Source: Miltoncostaea sp036826475 (GTDB lineage: Bacteria; Actinomycetota; Thermoleophilia; Miltoncostaeales; Miltoncostaeaceae). Taken from it: 64,000 nucleotides of DNA. Position 1 is the stretch's first letter. Each line of letters opens with the position of its first letter. Shown piece by piece: positions 45,553 through 54,248 of the stretch. The position numbers and the translations under genes are program-made. The notes beneath the pieces are model-generated. The model was given only the letters and a program-made list of their open reading frames with translations, had not been told where the DNA came from and did no database searches. The DNA is taken from assembly GCA_036826475.1 (NCBI GenBank), contig DAISWG010000010.1:1-64000 (forward strand), written 5' to 3'.

Positions 45553-45993
45553 GTGGAGTCGTTCGCGACGCCGCTGAAGGCGCTGGCGGCGCTCGCCGCC
45601 GGCTGGCTCCTCGCGAGGCTGGTCTCCACCCCGCGCCAGCTCGTCGCGCTCGCGCTGATCGCCTCGGCGGTCGACGTCGCGTCGGTGGCGGCGGGGCCGA
45701 GCCGCAGCATCGTGGAGGACGGCTCCGACGCGTTCGAGCGGGTCGCCCTCCACCTGCCCCCATGGGACGTGCAGGCGCTGCTCGGCCCCGTCGACGTGGT
45801 GTTCCTGGGCCTGTTCGCGTTCGGCGCCGCCCGGGTGGGCATGCACGCGGTGGCGGTGGCGGTGGGGGTGGCGACCGGCCTGGTGATCGGCGTCGGCGTC
45901 GCCCTGGGCACCGGCGCGGGGCTGCCGGCGATCCCGTTCATGGCCGCCGGGCTCGTCACCGTCCATCTGCTCGGTCCGCGGCGGCCCGCCTAG
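45553..45993 (+). CDS. membrane protein, unknown function
   Basis: 146 residues, four hydrophobic segments (ALAALAAGWLLARL, LVALALIASAVDVASVAA, DVVFLGLFAFGAARVGMHAVAVAVGVATGLVIGVGVAL, IPFMAAGLVTVHLL). GTG 45553 is 18 bases after the UDG-like stop, so co-transcription is likely. No known family. Confidence 0.65.
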   Translation: MESFATPLKALAALAAGWLLARLVSTPRQLVALALIASAVDVASVAAGPSRSIVEDGSDAFERVALHLPPWDVQALLGPVDVVFLGLFAFGAARVGMHAVAVAVGVATGLVIGVGVALGTGAGLPAIPFMAAGLVTVHLLGPRRPA

Positions 45994-46041
45994 CGCCGGC
46001 CCGGGTCGTCGGCGACGTGTCGGGGCGTCCGACCGCCGCCG

Positions 46042-47421
46042 TCAGCGCGTGAAGCGGGCGACGGCCTCGATGTGGGGCGTCTGCGGGAACATGTCGACGG
46101 GCCGCACCCACTCCAGCCGGTAGCCCCCCTCCACGAAGCGGGCGGCGTTGTCCGCGAACGTCGCCGGCTGGCACGAGACGTACACCAGGACAGGGGGCGC
46201 GAGCTCCAGGATCCGCCGCACGGCGCCCCCCGACAGCCCGGCACGGGGCGGGTCGACGATCGCCACGTCCGGGGCCGGCAGCTCGCCGCGGCGCTCGCGC
46301 AGCACCCCCCGCACGTCGCCGCACAGGGCGGTGTGGTTGCGCAGCCCGTTGGCGGCGGCGTTCGCGGCGGCGTCGGCGACCGCCTCGGGGACGATCTCGA
46401 TCGCGACGACCTCCTTCGCCCCGGCGGCCACGGCGATCCCGATGGACCCGACGCCGGAGAAGAGGTCGTAGACCACCTGGCCGCCGTCCAGGCCCGCGGC
46501 CTCCGCGACCCGGTCGTAGAGCACGTCGGTCATGCGCGTGTTGGTCTGGAAGAACGCCGCCGCGGACAGCCGCAGGGTCACGCCCCGCACGCGCTCCTCC
46601 AGCCAGTCGCGGCCGTGGACCAGCCGCGTCGGCAGGCCGGAGGTGACCTCCGCCAGGCCGTCGTTGACCGCGTGCAGCAGGCCCACCAGCTCCGGGTGGG
46701 CGGCCGCGAGCGGCGCGGCGAGGCGGTCGACCGCCCCCTCCGCCCCCGGGGCGGTCACGATGGTCACCAGCACCTGGCCGGTCGCGACCCCCTCGCGCAC
46801 CACCACGTGCCGCAGCACGCCCCGCTGGGCGCGCTGGTCGTACGGGACGATCCCCTCCCCCTCCGCCCACGCGCGCACGGTCTCGCGCACCCGGTTGCCG
46901 AGGTCGGTCGCCAGCAGGCAGTGGTGCACGTCGACCACCTGGTCCCACCGCCCGCGCTCGTGGAAGCCGAGGTGGACGCCGCCGTCCACGCCGGGCGACG
47001 CCGAGTACTCCATCTTGTTGCGATAGCCGAATCGCTCGATCGCCGGGTCGGGCTCGCGGACGTCGATGCCCTCCAGGTGGCCGATCCGCGCGAGGTGCTC
47101 CGCCACCTGGTCCCGCTTGGCCGCCAGCGCCCGCTCGTAGTCGACGTGCTGCAGCCGGCACCCCCCGCAGCGGGGGACGTAGGGGCACGGCACCTCCACC
47201 CGGGAGGGGCCGGGAGCGAGCACCGCCTCCAGATCGGCCTCGGCGAACCGCCGGCGCGCCTTGCGGATCCGCACCCGGGCCCGGTCGCCGGGCGCGGTGT
47301 CGCGGGCGAAGACCACGAAGCCGTCGTGGCGGGCGACGCCGGCCCCGCCGAACGCGAGGTCCTGGACCTCCACCTCGAGGACGTCGTCGCGCTTCGGGCG
47401 GGTGGGGCGTGTCGTGGCCAT
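46042..47421 (-). CDS. 23S rRNA (uracil-5-)-methyltransferase, RlmD/RumA family
   Basis: 459 residues. N-terminal TRAM domain (VLEVEVQDLAFGGAGVARHDGFVVFARD), 4Fe-4S Cys set (PCPYVPRCGGCRLQH), FQTN, SAM site VYDLFSGVGSIGIAVA, motif IVDPPRAGL and the catalytic Cys region VYVSCQPATFADN. It makes 5-methyluridine in 23S rRNA with SAM. ATG 47421 follows GATACT by six bases, without a Shine-Dalgarno; this -10 overlaps that of the divergent gene at 47439. Confidence 0.93.
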   Translation of the reverse strand: MATTRPTRPKRDDVLEVEVQDLAFGGAGVARHDGFVVFARDTAPGDRARVRIRKARRRFAEADLEAVLAPGPSRVEVPCPYVPRCGGCRLQHVDYERALAAKRDQVAEHLARIGHLEGIDVREPDPAIERFGYRNKMEYSASPGVDGGVHLGFHERGRWDQVVDVHHCLLATDLGNRVRETVRAWAEGEGIVPYDQRAQRGVLRHVVVREGVATGQVLVTIVTAPGAEGAVDRLAAPLAAAHPELVGLLHAVNDGLAEVTSGLPTRLVHGRDWLEERVRGVTLRLSAAAFFQTNTRMTDVLYDRVAEAAGLDGGQVVYDLFSGVGSIGIAVAAGAKEVVAIEIVPEAVADAAANAAANGLRNHTALCGDVRGVLRERRGELPAPDVAIVDPPRAGLSGGAVRRILELAPPVLVYVSCQPATFADNAARFVEGGYRLEWVRPVDMFPQTPHIEAVARFTR

Positions 47422-47426
47422 GGGCC

Positions 47427-47433
47427 TAGTATC
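47427..47433. promoter_or_regulatory. shared bidirectional -10 element
   Basis: TAGTATC: TAGTAT (47427-47432) is six bases before GTG 47439 on the plus strand, and GATACT (47433-47428) is six bases before ATG 47421 on the minus strand. Only 17 bases separate the two start codons, so both transcripts must start at or next to the start codons. Confidence 0.55.
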
Positions 47434-47438
47434 GCGGG

Positions 47439-48689
47439 GTGGCCGAGAGGGTGGACCTGGACGAGTACCGCGCGGACGCCGAGGAGCACCTTCGCGGTCC
47501 CGGCCCCGCGGCCGACGCCCGCCACGCGGGCCTGTTCACGGCCGAGCGCGTGACGGCGCTGGAGGCCCTCGCCGCGACGGGCGGCCCCCGGATGCGGAAC
47601 CTGGCCCGCTACGCCGCCGAGGGGCACCTGCGCCTGGCGAGCGCCGCCGAGATGGCCCGGGTCGAGGAGGAGCTGCGGGCCCCGATGCCGGGGGGCCTGA
47701 CGCTGCTCGACGTGGACGCGGCGCTCGCCGCGGAGCCCTCCGCCGACCGCCGCCGCGAGCTCCAGGCCGAGCGGCTGCGCGCGATCGGCGGGCGGCTGCG
47801 GTCGGCGGTGTCCGACGCGGAGGTCCGGCGCACCCTCGCGGCCCACGAGCTGGGCGCGCCGACCGCCGCGGAGCTGATCGCCCGCGCGGCCGGGCTCGAC
47901 CTGACCGCCGCCGCGGCGCTCGGCGCCGCGGTCCTCGACGCCGGCGACGACGCGGTGGGCCGCCGGGTCGGGGATCTCGACGCCGCCGACCTGCCCCGGC
48001 TGCTGCGCGCCCCCGAGCTGGCGGGGGCGCTGCCGGCGGCGGGCGCCCGCGAGGCGCTGGAGCGCACGTGCGAGCTGCTCGGGGTCACGGCGCCGGCCGT
48101 CGCCCCGACCGCGGCCGGCCTGGCCGGGTACGCGGAGACGCTCCGCCTGGGCGGTCTGGCCCTGGCATCGGCGGGCGCGTCGGCGCGGTTGCCGGTCGAG
48201 GCCCGTCGCCTGGGCGACCCGGCGCTCGCCCAGGCGACGGCGTTCCTCCTGGAGGGGCTGCTCGCCGAGCCCGCCTGGCTCGTGCGGGTGCTCGACGCCG
48301 CCGACCCGGGCCGGGTGGCCGGCCCCGCGGAGACGCTGCGGCTGCTGGCCACGCGCGCCGCCGCCGCGCGCGCGGCGGCGCTCGCGGGCGGCTCCCGGGA
48401 GGAGCTGATGTCGCGGGGCCTCGGCATCCCGTGGCCCGGTGAGCTCACGATCCTCGACGGACTCGCGGGCGTCGCGCCCGCGGACGCCATCCGGGGACGC
48501 GCCCTCGCGGCGCTCCTGCGGCGGCACCTGTGGGAGGCCTCCGGCGACCGCTGGTTCGCGGATCCCCGTTCCGGGTCGTTCCTGCGCGAGCTGTGGCTGG
48601 AGGGCGGGGACCTCACGCCGGAGGGGATCGCCCGGGACCTGGGCGCCGGCGACCTGGGCGACGCGCTGCGCTCCGGCGAGGGGTCCTGA
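47439..48689 (+). CDS. helical protein, possible remnant of an M3-like peptidase fold
   Basis: 416 residues, all-helical, Ala-rich. The end (DRWFADPRSGSFLRELWLEGGDLTPEGIARDLGAGDLG) resembles the C-terminus of M3/M32-like metallopeptidases, but there is no HExxH anywhere, so no peptidase activity is expected. I treat the family link as a suggestion only. GTG 47439 is leaderless (TAGTAT six bases upstream). Confidence 0.62.
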   Translation: MAERVDLDEYRADAEEHLRGPGPAADARHAGLFTAERVTALEALAATGGPRMRNLARYAAEGHLRLASAAEMARVEEELRAPMPGGLTLLDVDAALAAEPSADRRRELQAERLRAIGGRLRSAVSDAEVRRTLAAHELGAPTAAELIARAAGLDLTAAAALGAAVLDAGDDAVGRRVGDLDAADLPRLLRAPELAGALPAAGAREALERTCELLGVTAPAVAPTAAGLAGYAETLRLGGLALASAGASARLPVEARRLGDPALAQATAFLLEGLLAEPAWLVRVLDAADPGRVAGPAETLRLLATRAAAARAAALAGGSREELMSRGLGIPWPGELTILDGLAGVAPADAIRGRALAALLRRHLWEASGDRWFADPRSGSFLRELWLEGGDLTPEGIARDLGAGDLGDALRSGEGS

Positions 48690-48711
48690 CCTGCTCGGCC
48701 TGCGCGGAACG

Positions 48712-49827
48712 GTGCTGCGGGGACGGTCGCTGCGGCCGGCGACGGTCGGCGTGCGCGACGGGGTGGTCGGCGACGTCCCCCGCCGGGCGGTGCGGGACCT
48801 CCCCGACGGCTGGATCGTGGCCCCGGGGTTCGTCGACGTCCAGGTCAACGGCTTCGCCGGCGCCGAGGTGGGCTCCGACGCGGACGCCCTCGGGGCGATC
48901 GCGGCCGCCCTCCCCCGCATCGGCGTCACGGGGTTCTGCCCCACGCTGGTGAGCCGCGCCGACGCGGCCTACCGGCGGGCCGCCGCCGCGCTCGCCGGCG
49001 CCCGGGTGCCCGACGCCGCCGCCCGGCCGCTCGGCGTGCACCTGGAGGGACCGTTCCTGAACCCCGCGCGCCACGGCGCCCACGACCCGGGCGTGCTGCG
49101 CGACCCCGACCCCGCCGCCCTGGACGGCCTGCTCGCGGCGTTCCGTCCCGCGATCGTCACGCTGGCCCCCGAGCTGCCCGGCGGCCTGGACGCCGTCGCC
49201 CGGATCGCGCGGGCCGGCGCGGTCGCCGCCGCCGGCCACACCGAGGCCGGGGCCGCGACGGCCCGCGCCGCCATCGACGCCGGCGCCCGCCTGCTCACCC
49301 ACGCCATGAACGCCATGCCGGGCCTGCACGCCCGCGAGCCCGGTCCGCTCGGCGCGTTCCTGGCCGACCGCCGCGCCCGCGTCTCCCTGATCGCCGACGG
49401 CGTCCACCTGGACGACGCGTCCGCATTCGTCTGCGCACGGGCGGCCGGGGCGCGCCTGGTCCTGGTCAGCGACGCCGTGGCGGCGGCGGGGATGCCCCCG
49501 GGGCGCTACCGGCTCGGGACGCGGACGGTCACCTCCGACGGGACGCGGGCGACGTCGCGGGGGCGCCTGGCGGGCGCGGTGGCCGGCCTCGACGCCGGGC
49601 CGCGCACGCTGGTGCGCGCCGGGACCCCCGTCGCCGCGGCGCTCGCCGCCGCGACCTCCGCGCCGCGGCGGCTCCTGGGCCTGCCGCCCGGCCTGGCCCC
49701 CGGCGGGCCCGCCGACCTGGTGGTGCTCGACGGCGATCTGGTGCCCCGCCTCACGCTCGTCGGCGGCCGGGTGGCGTGGGCCGACCCGGGTCTGCCGTTC
49801 GATCCGGGGCCCTACGCGGGTCCGTAG
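48712..49827 (+). CDS. nagA: N-acetylglucosamine-6-phosphate deacetylase
   Basis: 371 residues from GTG 48712. Amidohydrolase TIM barrel with PGFVDVQVNGFAG, GVHLEGPFLNP, AAGHTEAGA, THAMNAMPGLH and the catalytic Asp in LVSDAVAAAGMPPG; the C-terminal strand set (ADLVVLDGDLVPRLTLVGGRV) closes the barrel. It removes acetate from GlcNAc-6-P for wall recycling. Homology seems to begin about seven codons earlier (LLGLRGTVLRG), where only CTG 48691 is available, two bases after the upstream stop; CTG initiation is possible. The 3' end overlaps the convergent nitrilase by 16 bases. Confidence 0.9.
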   Translation: MLRGRSLRPATVGVRDGVVGDVPRRAVRDLPDGWIVAPGFVDVQVNGFAGAEVGSDADALGAIAAALPRIGVTGFCPTLVSRADAAYRRAAAALAGARVPDAAARPLGVHLEGPFLNPARHGAHDPGVLRDPDPAALDGLLAAFRPAIVTLAPELPGGLDAVARIARAGAVAAAGHTEAGAATARAAIDAGARLLTHAMNAMPGLHAREPGPLGAFLADRRARVSLIADGVHLDDASAFVCARAAGARLVLVSDAVAAAGMPPGRYRLGTRTVTSDGTRATSRGRLAGAVAGLDAGPRTLVRAGTPVAAALAAATSAPRRLLGLPPGLAPGGPADLVVLDGDLVPRLTLVGGRVAWADPGLPFDPGPYAGP

Positions 49828-50612
49828 ACGTCGTCGCGGCGGTGGCGCAGGGCGGGCAGGCGCTCCCGGATCTCCGCCATCCGCGCGAAGTCGAGGTCGG
49901 CGATCGCGACGCCCTCCCCGTCGGGCGCCTGCGCCAGCACGACCCCCCACGGGTCGACGACCATGCTGCGCCCGTGCGAGACGGTGCCGTCGTCGTGGGT
50001 GCCGGACTGGCCGGCGGCGACCACGAACGCCTGGTTCTCGATCGCCCGGGCCCGCAGCAGCGGCTCCCAGTGGTCCTTGCCGGTGGCGGCGGTGAATGCG
50101 GCCGGGACCACGATCACCTCGGCCCCCTCGGCGACGAGGCGCCGGTACAGCTCCGGGAAGCGGAGGTCGTAGCAGACCGACATGCCGATCCGGCGGCCCA
50201 GCGCCTCGCCCACCACGATCGCGTCGCCGGGCGCGGTGGCCGCCGACTCGCGGTAGGCGACGCCCCCCACGTCCACGTCGAACATGTGGAGCTTACGGTA
50301 GACGGCGGCCACCGCCCCGTCGGGCCCCAGCAGCACGCTCGTGTTGTGGGCCCGCCCGTCGTCGCGCGCCTCGATGACGCTGCCGGCGAGGACCGCGATC
50401 CCGTGCTCGCGCGCCCACGACCGGGCGGCGGCCACCGACGGGCCGTCCAGCCCCTCCGCCCCCTCGCGGGTGCGCGGCCCGTGGATGTAGGGCCACTTCT
50501 CCGGCAGCACCACCAGCCGCGCCCCGGCGCCCGCCGCGCGGGCCACCAGGGCGCCGGCGGCGGCGATGTTGCGGTCGCGGTCTGCCGTGCTGGTCATCTG
50601 GACCGCCGCCAC
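49812..50612 (-). CDS. carbon-nitrogen hydrolase (nitrilase superfamily)
   Basis: 266 residues. The Glu-Lys-Cys triad is readable: VVLPEKWPY (Glu), VYRKLHMFDVD (Lys) and GMSVCYDLRFPELYR (Cys), closest to the Nit1/Nit2-type deaminated-glutathione or omega-amidases. GTG 50612 (VAAVQM at the start) is preferred; the frame stays open to an ATG at 50663 that overlaps the divergent NifU-like start codon and adds 17 non-conserved residues. TAGCGC seven bases before GTG 50612 is a possible leaderless -10. Confidence 0.9.
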   Translation of the reverse strand: MAAVQMTSTADRDRNIAAAGALVARAAGAGARLVVLPEKWPYIHGPRTREGAEGLDGPSVAAARSWAREHGIAVLAGSVIEARDDGRAHNTSVLLGPDGAVAAVYRKLHMFDVDVGGVAYRESAATAPGDAIVVGEALGRRIGMSVCYDLRFPELYRRLVAEGAEVIVVPAAFTAATGKDHWEPLLRARAIENQAFVVAAGQSGTHDDGTVSHGRSMVVDPWGVVLAQAPDGEGVAIADLDFARMAEIRERLPALRHRRDDVYGPA

Positions 50613-50661
50613 CCGCAGGGCGCTACCATCCGCGGCGTCAGTCCGAGCGCTTGGAGGCGTC

Positions 50662-50895
50662 ATGTCGGCCGAGATTCTTTCGCAGATCGAGGACGTGCTC
50701 GACCAGATCCGGCCCGCGCTCCACGCGGACGGCGGCGACGTCGAGCTGGTGGAGTTCGATCAGGAGGGGTTCGTCCACCTCTCGATGCAGGGCTCCTGCG
50801 GCGGCTGCCCCATGTCCACCGCCACGCTGACGCTGGGCATCGAGGCCGAGCTGCGCCGCAACATCCCCGAGGTCGAGGGCGTCATCACCGTCTGA
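50662..50895 (+). CDS. NifU-like Fe-S scaffold protein
   Basis: 77 residues, the stand-alone NifU C-terminal domain. DQIRPALHADGGDVELVEFDQEGFVHLSMQGSCGGCPMS has the CxxC that assembles and donates Fe-S clusters. Possible users in the window include the endonuclease III, UDG-like and RlmD-type Fe-S proteins. ATG 50662 has TTGGAGG seven bases upstream, and a TACCAT -10 at 50624-50629. Confidence 0.93.
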   Translation: MSAEILSQIEDVLDQIRPALHADGGDVELVEFDQEGFVHLSMQGSCGGCPMSTATLTLGIEAELRRNIPEVEGVITV

Positions 50896-50902
50896 GTCAC
50901 GG

Positions 50903-50919
50903 GGGCGCCCGCCGCGCCC
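50903..50919. terminator. short hairpin between convergent genes
   Basis: GGGCGC (50903-50908), loop CCGCC, GCGCCC (50914-50919) in the 30-bp gap between the NifU-like and P-type ATPase stops. Six base pairs only; a modest candidate terminator. Confidence 0.4.
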
Positions 50920-50925
50920 GGGGGC

Positions 50926-52875
50926 TCAGCCGCGCAGGGCGCGCAGGGCGTTCAGGATGACGGCGAGGTCGATGACCTCCTGGAACAGGGCGCCCGCCAC
51001 CGGCGGCAGGTGCCCCGTCGCGGCGACGCCCATCGCCGCGATGCTCACGCCCATCCCGGCCAGCACGCTCTGCCGCGCGATGCGCGTCGAGCGCCGGCCG
51101 ATCCCGACGGCGTCGGCGACGCGGTCGACCCGGTCCACCGTGATGACCGCGTCCGCCGTCTCCGACGACACCGTCGCCCCGGCGGCGCCCATCGCGATCC
51201 CGACGTCCGCGGCCGCCAGGGCGGGCGCGTCGTTCACGCCGTCGCCCACCATGGCGACGGCGGCGAGGTCGGGCTCCCCGCGGAGGCTCCGGACCACCTC
51301 GAGCTTGCCCTCCGGGGACAGCTCCGCGTAGACGCGGTCGACGCCGAGCTCCCGGCCGATGCGCTCGGCGACGGAGCGGCGGTCGCCCGAGACCATCGCC
51401 ACGTGCCGCACGCCCTCCCCGCGGAGCCGTCCGACGATCCGGTCCGCGTCGGCGCGCAGCTCGTCGGCCATCACCACCACCGCCGCGAGCCGCCCGTCGA
51501 CGCCCACCAGCACGTGGGCCTCCCCCGACCCGCGCCCCGCCGCCAGCGACGCCCCCGCCACCTCCGCGGCGTCGTATCCCCGGGCCACCAGGAACGCCCG
51601 GCTCCCGACGGCCACGCGGCGGCCGGCGACGACCCCGGCGATGCCCTGGCCGGGCTGCTCGGCGACCCCCGTCGCGGGCGCCAGGGCCAGGCCGGCGTCC
51701 TCGGCGGCGCGCACCAGCGCCTGCCCCAGCACGTGGGCCGACAGGCGGTCGACGGACGCCGCGAGCCGCAGCGCCTCCCCCCGCGGGACGGCGTCGACGG
51801 CGACGACCTCGCGGACGTCGGGGACGCCCGCCGTCAGCGTCCCGGTCTTGTCGAACAGGACGGTGCGCACGCGTCCGAGCGCCTCGATCGCGCCCGCGCC
51901 CTTCACGATGATCCCGGCCTTCGCCGCCCGCGAGAGACCGGAGACCAGCGCGATCGGGGCGGCCAGGATCAGCGGGCACGGCGTGGCGACCACCACGACC
52001 GCCAGCCCCCGGACCGGATCGCCGCTCAGCGCCCACGCCAGGCCGGCCACGCCGAGGGTCACGGGCAGGAAGATGCCGGCGTAGCGGTCGGCCATCCGCA
52101 CCATCGGCGCCCGCTCGCGCTCGGCGTGCTCGACCAGGCGCACGAGCGCCGCGTACGCGCTCTCGGCGGCCGGGCGCTCGGCCCGCACGTCGAACGGGGC
52201 GCCGGCGTTCACCGTGCCGCTCATCACGGGCTGCCCGTCGCGGAGCGTGACCGGCAGCGGCTCGCCCGTCAGCGTACTCGTGTCGACCACCGCCTCGTCG
52301 CCCACGACCACCCCGTCGACGGGGATCACCTCCCCGGTTCGCACCAGGACCACGTCGCCGGGCCGGACGCCCTCCACCGGCACCTCCCGCACGTCGTCGC
52401 CGGTCCTGAGCTGGGCGACGCGCGGCGCGCGGCTCACGAGCGCGGTCAGCTCGCGCCGGGCGCGCCGGGACGCCGCGGCCTCGAGCGCCGCGCCCCCGGT
52501 GAACATGAGCCCGACCACGACGCCGGCGAGCTCCTCGCCGAGGGCGAGAGCGCCGACCATGGCGACGAGCGCGATCGTGTCGACCCCCAGGTGGTGGTCG
52601 ACGACGACGGTGTGGACCACCTCGACCGCCAGGTCGGCGGCGAGCAGGGCCACCGCGGCCCGCCAGACCTGCTGGCCGGCGGCGCCGGCGCCCGCGAGGT
52701 ACAGCAGCCCGCCCGCGACGATCGCCGCCATCGCGATGACGGCGAGGATGCGGGCCCGGTTCTCGACCAGGCTGTGCCAGACGCGGCGCACCGCCAGACT
52801 CTCGCGCCTGCGGGCCGCCGGGTCATCCGTGCCGGCCGGTACGGGCTGCGGCCTTCCACGGATGCGGGGCGGCAC
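50926..52875 (-). CDS. P1B-type heavy-metal ATPase with a TPC metal-site motif
   Basis: 649 residues. Phosphorylation site FDKTGTLTAG, actuator TSTLTGEPLP, hinge MVGDGVNDAPAL and about eight membrane helices are in order. The transmembrane metal motif is VVVVATPCPLILAAP, i.e. TPC in place of CPC, and the P1B His-Pro pair reads SAHVLGQAL (His-Val). There is no N-terminal metal-binding domain. This fits an atypical group of actinobacterial metal exporters with uncertain specificity. GTG 52875 is the outermost start; a shorter form beginning nearer the first helix is possible. Confidence 0.88.
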   Translation of the reverse strand: MPPRIRGRPQPVPAGTDDPAARRRESLAVRRVWHSLVENRARILAVIAMAAIVAGGLLYLAGAGAAGQQVWRAAVALLAADLAVEVVHTVVVDHHLGVDTIALVAMVGALALGEELAGVVVGLMFTGGAALEAAASRRARRELTALVSRAPRVAQLRTGDDVREVPVEGVRPGDVVLVRTGEVIPVDGVVVGDEAVVDTSTLTGEPLPVTLRDGQPVMSGTVNAGAPFDVRAERPAAESAYAALVRLVEHAERERAPMVRMADRYAGIFLPVTLGVAGLAWALSGDPVRGLAVVVVATPCPLILAAPIALVSGLSRAAKAGIIVKGAGAIEALGRVRTVLFDKTGTLTAGVPDVREVVAVDAVPRGEALRLAASVDRLSAHVLGQALVRAAEDAGLALAPATGVAEQPGQGIAGVVAGRRVAVGSRAFLVARGYDAAEVAGASLAAGRGSGEAHVLVGVDGRLAAVVVMADELRADADRIVGRLRGEGVRHVAMVSGDRRSVAERIGRELGVDRVYAELSPEGKLEVVRSLRGEPDLAAVAMVGDGVNDAPALAAADVGIAMGAAGATVSSETADAVITVDRVDRVADAVGIGRRSTRIARQSVLAGMGVSIAAMGVAATGHLPPVAGALFQEVIDLAVILNALRALRG

Positions 52876-52881
52876 GGCGGA

Positions 52882-52897
52882 AGCCCCGCACGGGGCT
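52882..52897 (-). terminator. possible terminator downstream of tRNA-Pro
   Basis: On the minus strand AGCCCC-GTGC-GGGGCT followed by TTCC, about 40 bases after the tRNA 3' end and just before the ATPase start codon. The stem is 6 bp with a very short T-run, so it may end the tRNA transcript. Confidence 0.4.
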
Positions 52898-52935
52898 CCC
52901 GCGGGATCCCTCGCGACGCGGGGGACCCATGCCTA

Positions 52936-53009
52936 TCGGGGTGCCCGGATTTGAACCGGGGACCTCTCCGACCCGAACGGAGCGCGCTACCAAGCTGCGC
53001 CACACCCCG
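52936..53009 (-). tRNA. tRNA-Pro (CGG)
   Basis: A complete cloverleaf: 7-bp acceptor (CGGGGTG/CACCCCG), D arm GCGC...GCGC with AGCTTGGTA loop, anticodon arm CTCCG-TTCGGGT-CGGAG giving anticodon CGG, 5-base variable loop, and T arm CCCGG-TTCAAAT-CCGGG. Position 73 is A and CCA is not encoded. It reads CCG, a major Pro codon in this GC-rich genome. Confidence 0.97.
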
Positions 53010-53180
53010 CCGAACGTGCGCGGCAGGGCGATGTTACCAGCGCCGCGGCCCCGGTTCCGCCCGCCCGGGACGCCGATCCGGCGCCTAATTCCGGGTTAAC
53101 GTCGGCCCGCGCGGGGTTGAGGACTCCTCGTCACGAGCGATACGTTTGTGTCGTCCTTCCCTTTTGGAAGCGCCCTCGGC

Positions 53181-54020
53181 ATGCCGACGCCCCCTCCGGA
53201 CATCCCAGCGACGACCGCCCGCGAGCAGTCAGCGGCCCCCGCGGCGAGCCCGCGCCGGCGCCTCCCGGAGTTCCGGCGGCCGTTCCCGAACCACCCGTGG
53301 GCGTTCGAGGTGATGCTGTTCGCCATCGCCCTGCTCGTCTACCAGGCGTCCCGCGCGCTGGTCATCGGCCAGCCGTCCACCGCCTTCGAGAACGCGGCGG
53401 AGATCATCTCGTTCGAGAAGAGCTCGGGCCTGTTCGTCGAGACGAGCATCCAGGGCTGGCTGCTGAACCACATCCAGCTCACCGAGGCCCTGAACTACTT
53501 CTACATGTACGCCCACTGGACGATCACGCCGCTGTTCTTCATCTGGCTCTACAAGCGGCGCGCCCGGGTCTACCCCTACGTCCGGAACGCGTTCCTCGCG
53601 GCCAACGGCATCGCGCTCATCGTCTTCATGCTCTTCCCGGTCGCCCCGCCGCGCCTGGCGGGCGTGAGCGACGGCTTCGTGGACACCCTCCACAGCGTCA
53701 GCGACATCGACCTCCACGGCGGCGTGTTCTCCGGGTGGTTCAACCCGCACGCGGCGGTGCCGTCGATGCACTTCGGGTACGCGCTGATGATCGGGCTGGT
53801 CGGGATGGTCCTGCTGCGCAGCTGGCCGCTGCGCCTGGTGGCGCTCGCCTACCCGGTGTTGGTGTTCCTGACCATCACGGGGACCGCGAACCACTACGTG
53901 CTCGACTCGGTCGCCGGCGGCCTGGTGGTGGCCCTCGGGTTCGCGAGCGTCTCCCTCTGGATGATGCTCCGCGGCAGCCTGCGGCCCGCCGCCGTCACCG
54001 TCCCCGCCAACCGGCGATAG
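53181..54020 (+). CDS. PAP2-superfamily membrane enzyme (inositol phosphotransferase-like)
   Basis: 279 residues. A polar N-terminus is followed by about six helices. The PAP2-type catalytic motifs are NPHAAVPSMHFGYAL (first His region) and GTANHYVLDSVAGG (His nucleophile and Asp). The family includes lipid phosphatases and phosphoinositol transferases to sphingolipids; here an actinobacterial lipid or wall-precursor role is likely. TTGAGG (53116-53121) and TACGTT (53141-53146) form a promoter with an 18-19-nt spacer, which would start transcription after the in-frame GTG at 53148; ATG 53181, with GGAAG upstream, is therefore preferred. Confidence 0.85.
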   Translation: MPTPPPDIPATTAREQSAAPAASPRRRLPEFRRPFPNHPWAFEVMLFAIALLVYQASRALVIGQPSTAFENAAEIISFEKSSGLFVETSIQGWLLNHIQLTEALNYFYMYAHWTITPLFFIWLYKRRARVYPYVRNAFLAANGIALIVFMLFPVAPPRLAGVSDGFVDTLHSVSDIDLHGGVFSGWFNPHAAVPSMHFGYALMIGLVGMVLLRSWPLRLVALAYPVLVFLTITGTANHYVLDSVAGGLVVALGFASVSLWMMLRGSLRPAAVTVPANRR

Positions 54021-54092
54021 GCCCCATCCCCCGTCCGAGGGGGGCGCCCGACCGGGTCGTGCGATGACGTCCGCACGGAGCGGATACCGTCC

Positions 54093-54121
54093 TTGACAGT
54101 GGATGGTTTTCGGTCGATAAC
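54093..54121 (+). promoter_or_regulatory. promoter of the 66-residue HTH gene
   Basis: Consensus TTGACA (54093-54098), 17-nt spacer, GATAAC (54116-54121). Transcription would start near 54128, leaving a 120-nt leader before ATG 54249. I see no known riboswitch class in the leader. Confidence 0.65.
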
Positions 54122-54248
54122 CCGTGGTGCATGCCGACGCGAACCCCTGGCCCCACGGCCCACTGACCCGGTTCGCAGTGACCCGCCCCCAGCCACGATC
54201 CCGAAGGCTGGTGCGTGAACGGGTCGACATACCGTCGAGGAGGTCCTG

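Noticed and set aside
54128..54248. A riboswitch in the 120-nt leader of the 66-residue HTH gene
   Set aside because: I could not match it to any known class by eye; it is reported only as a long leader.
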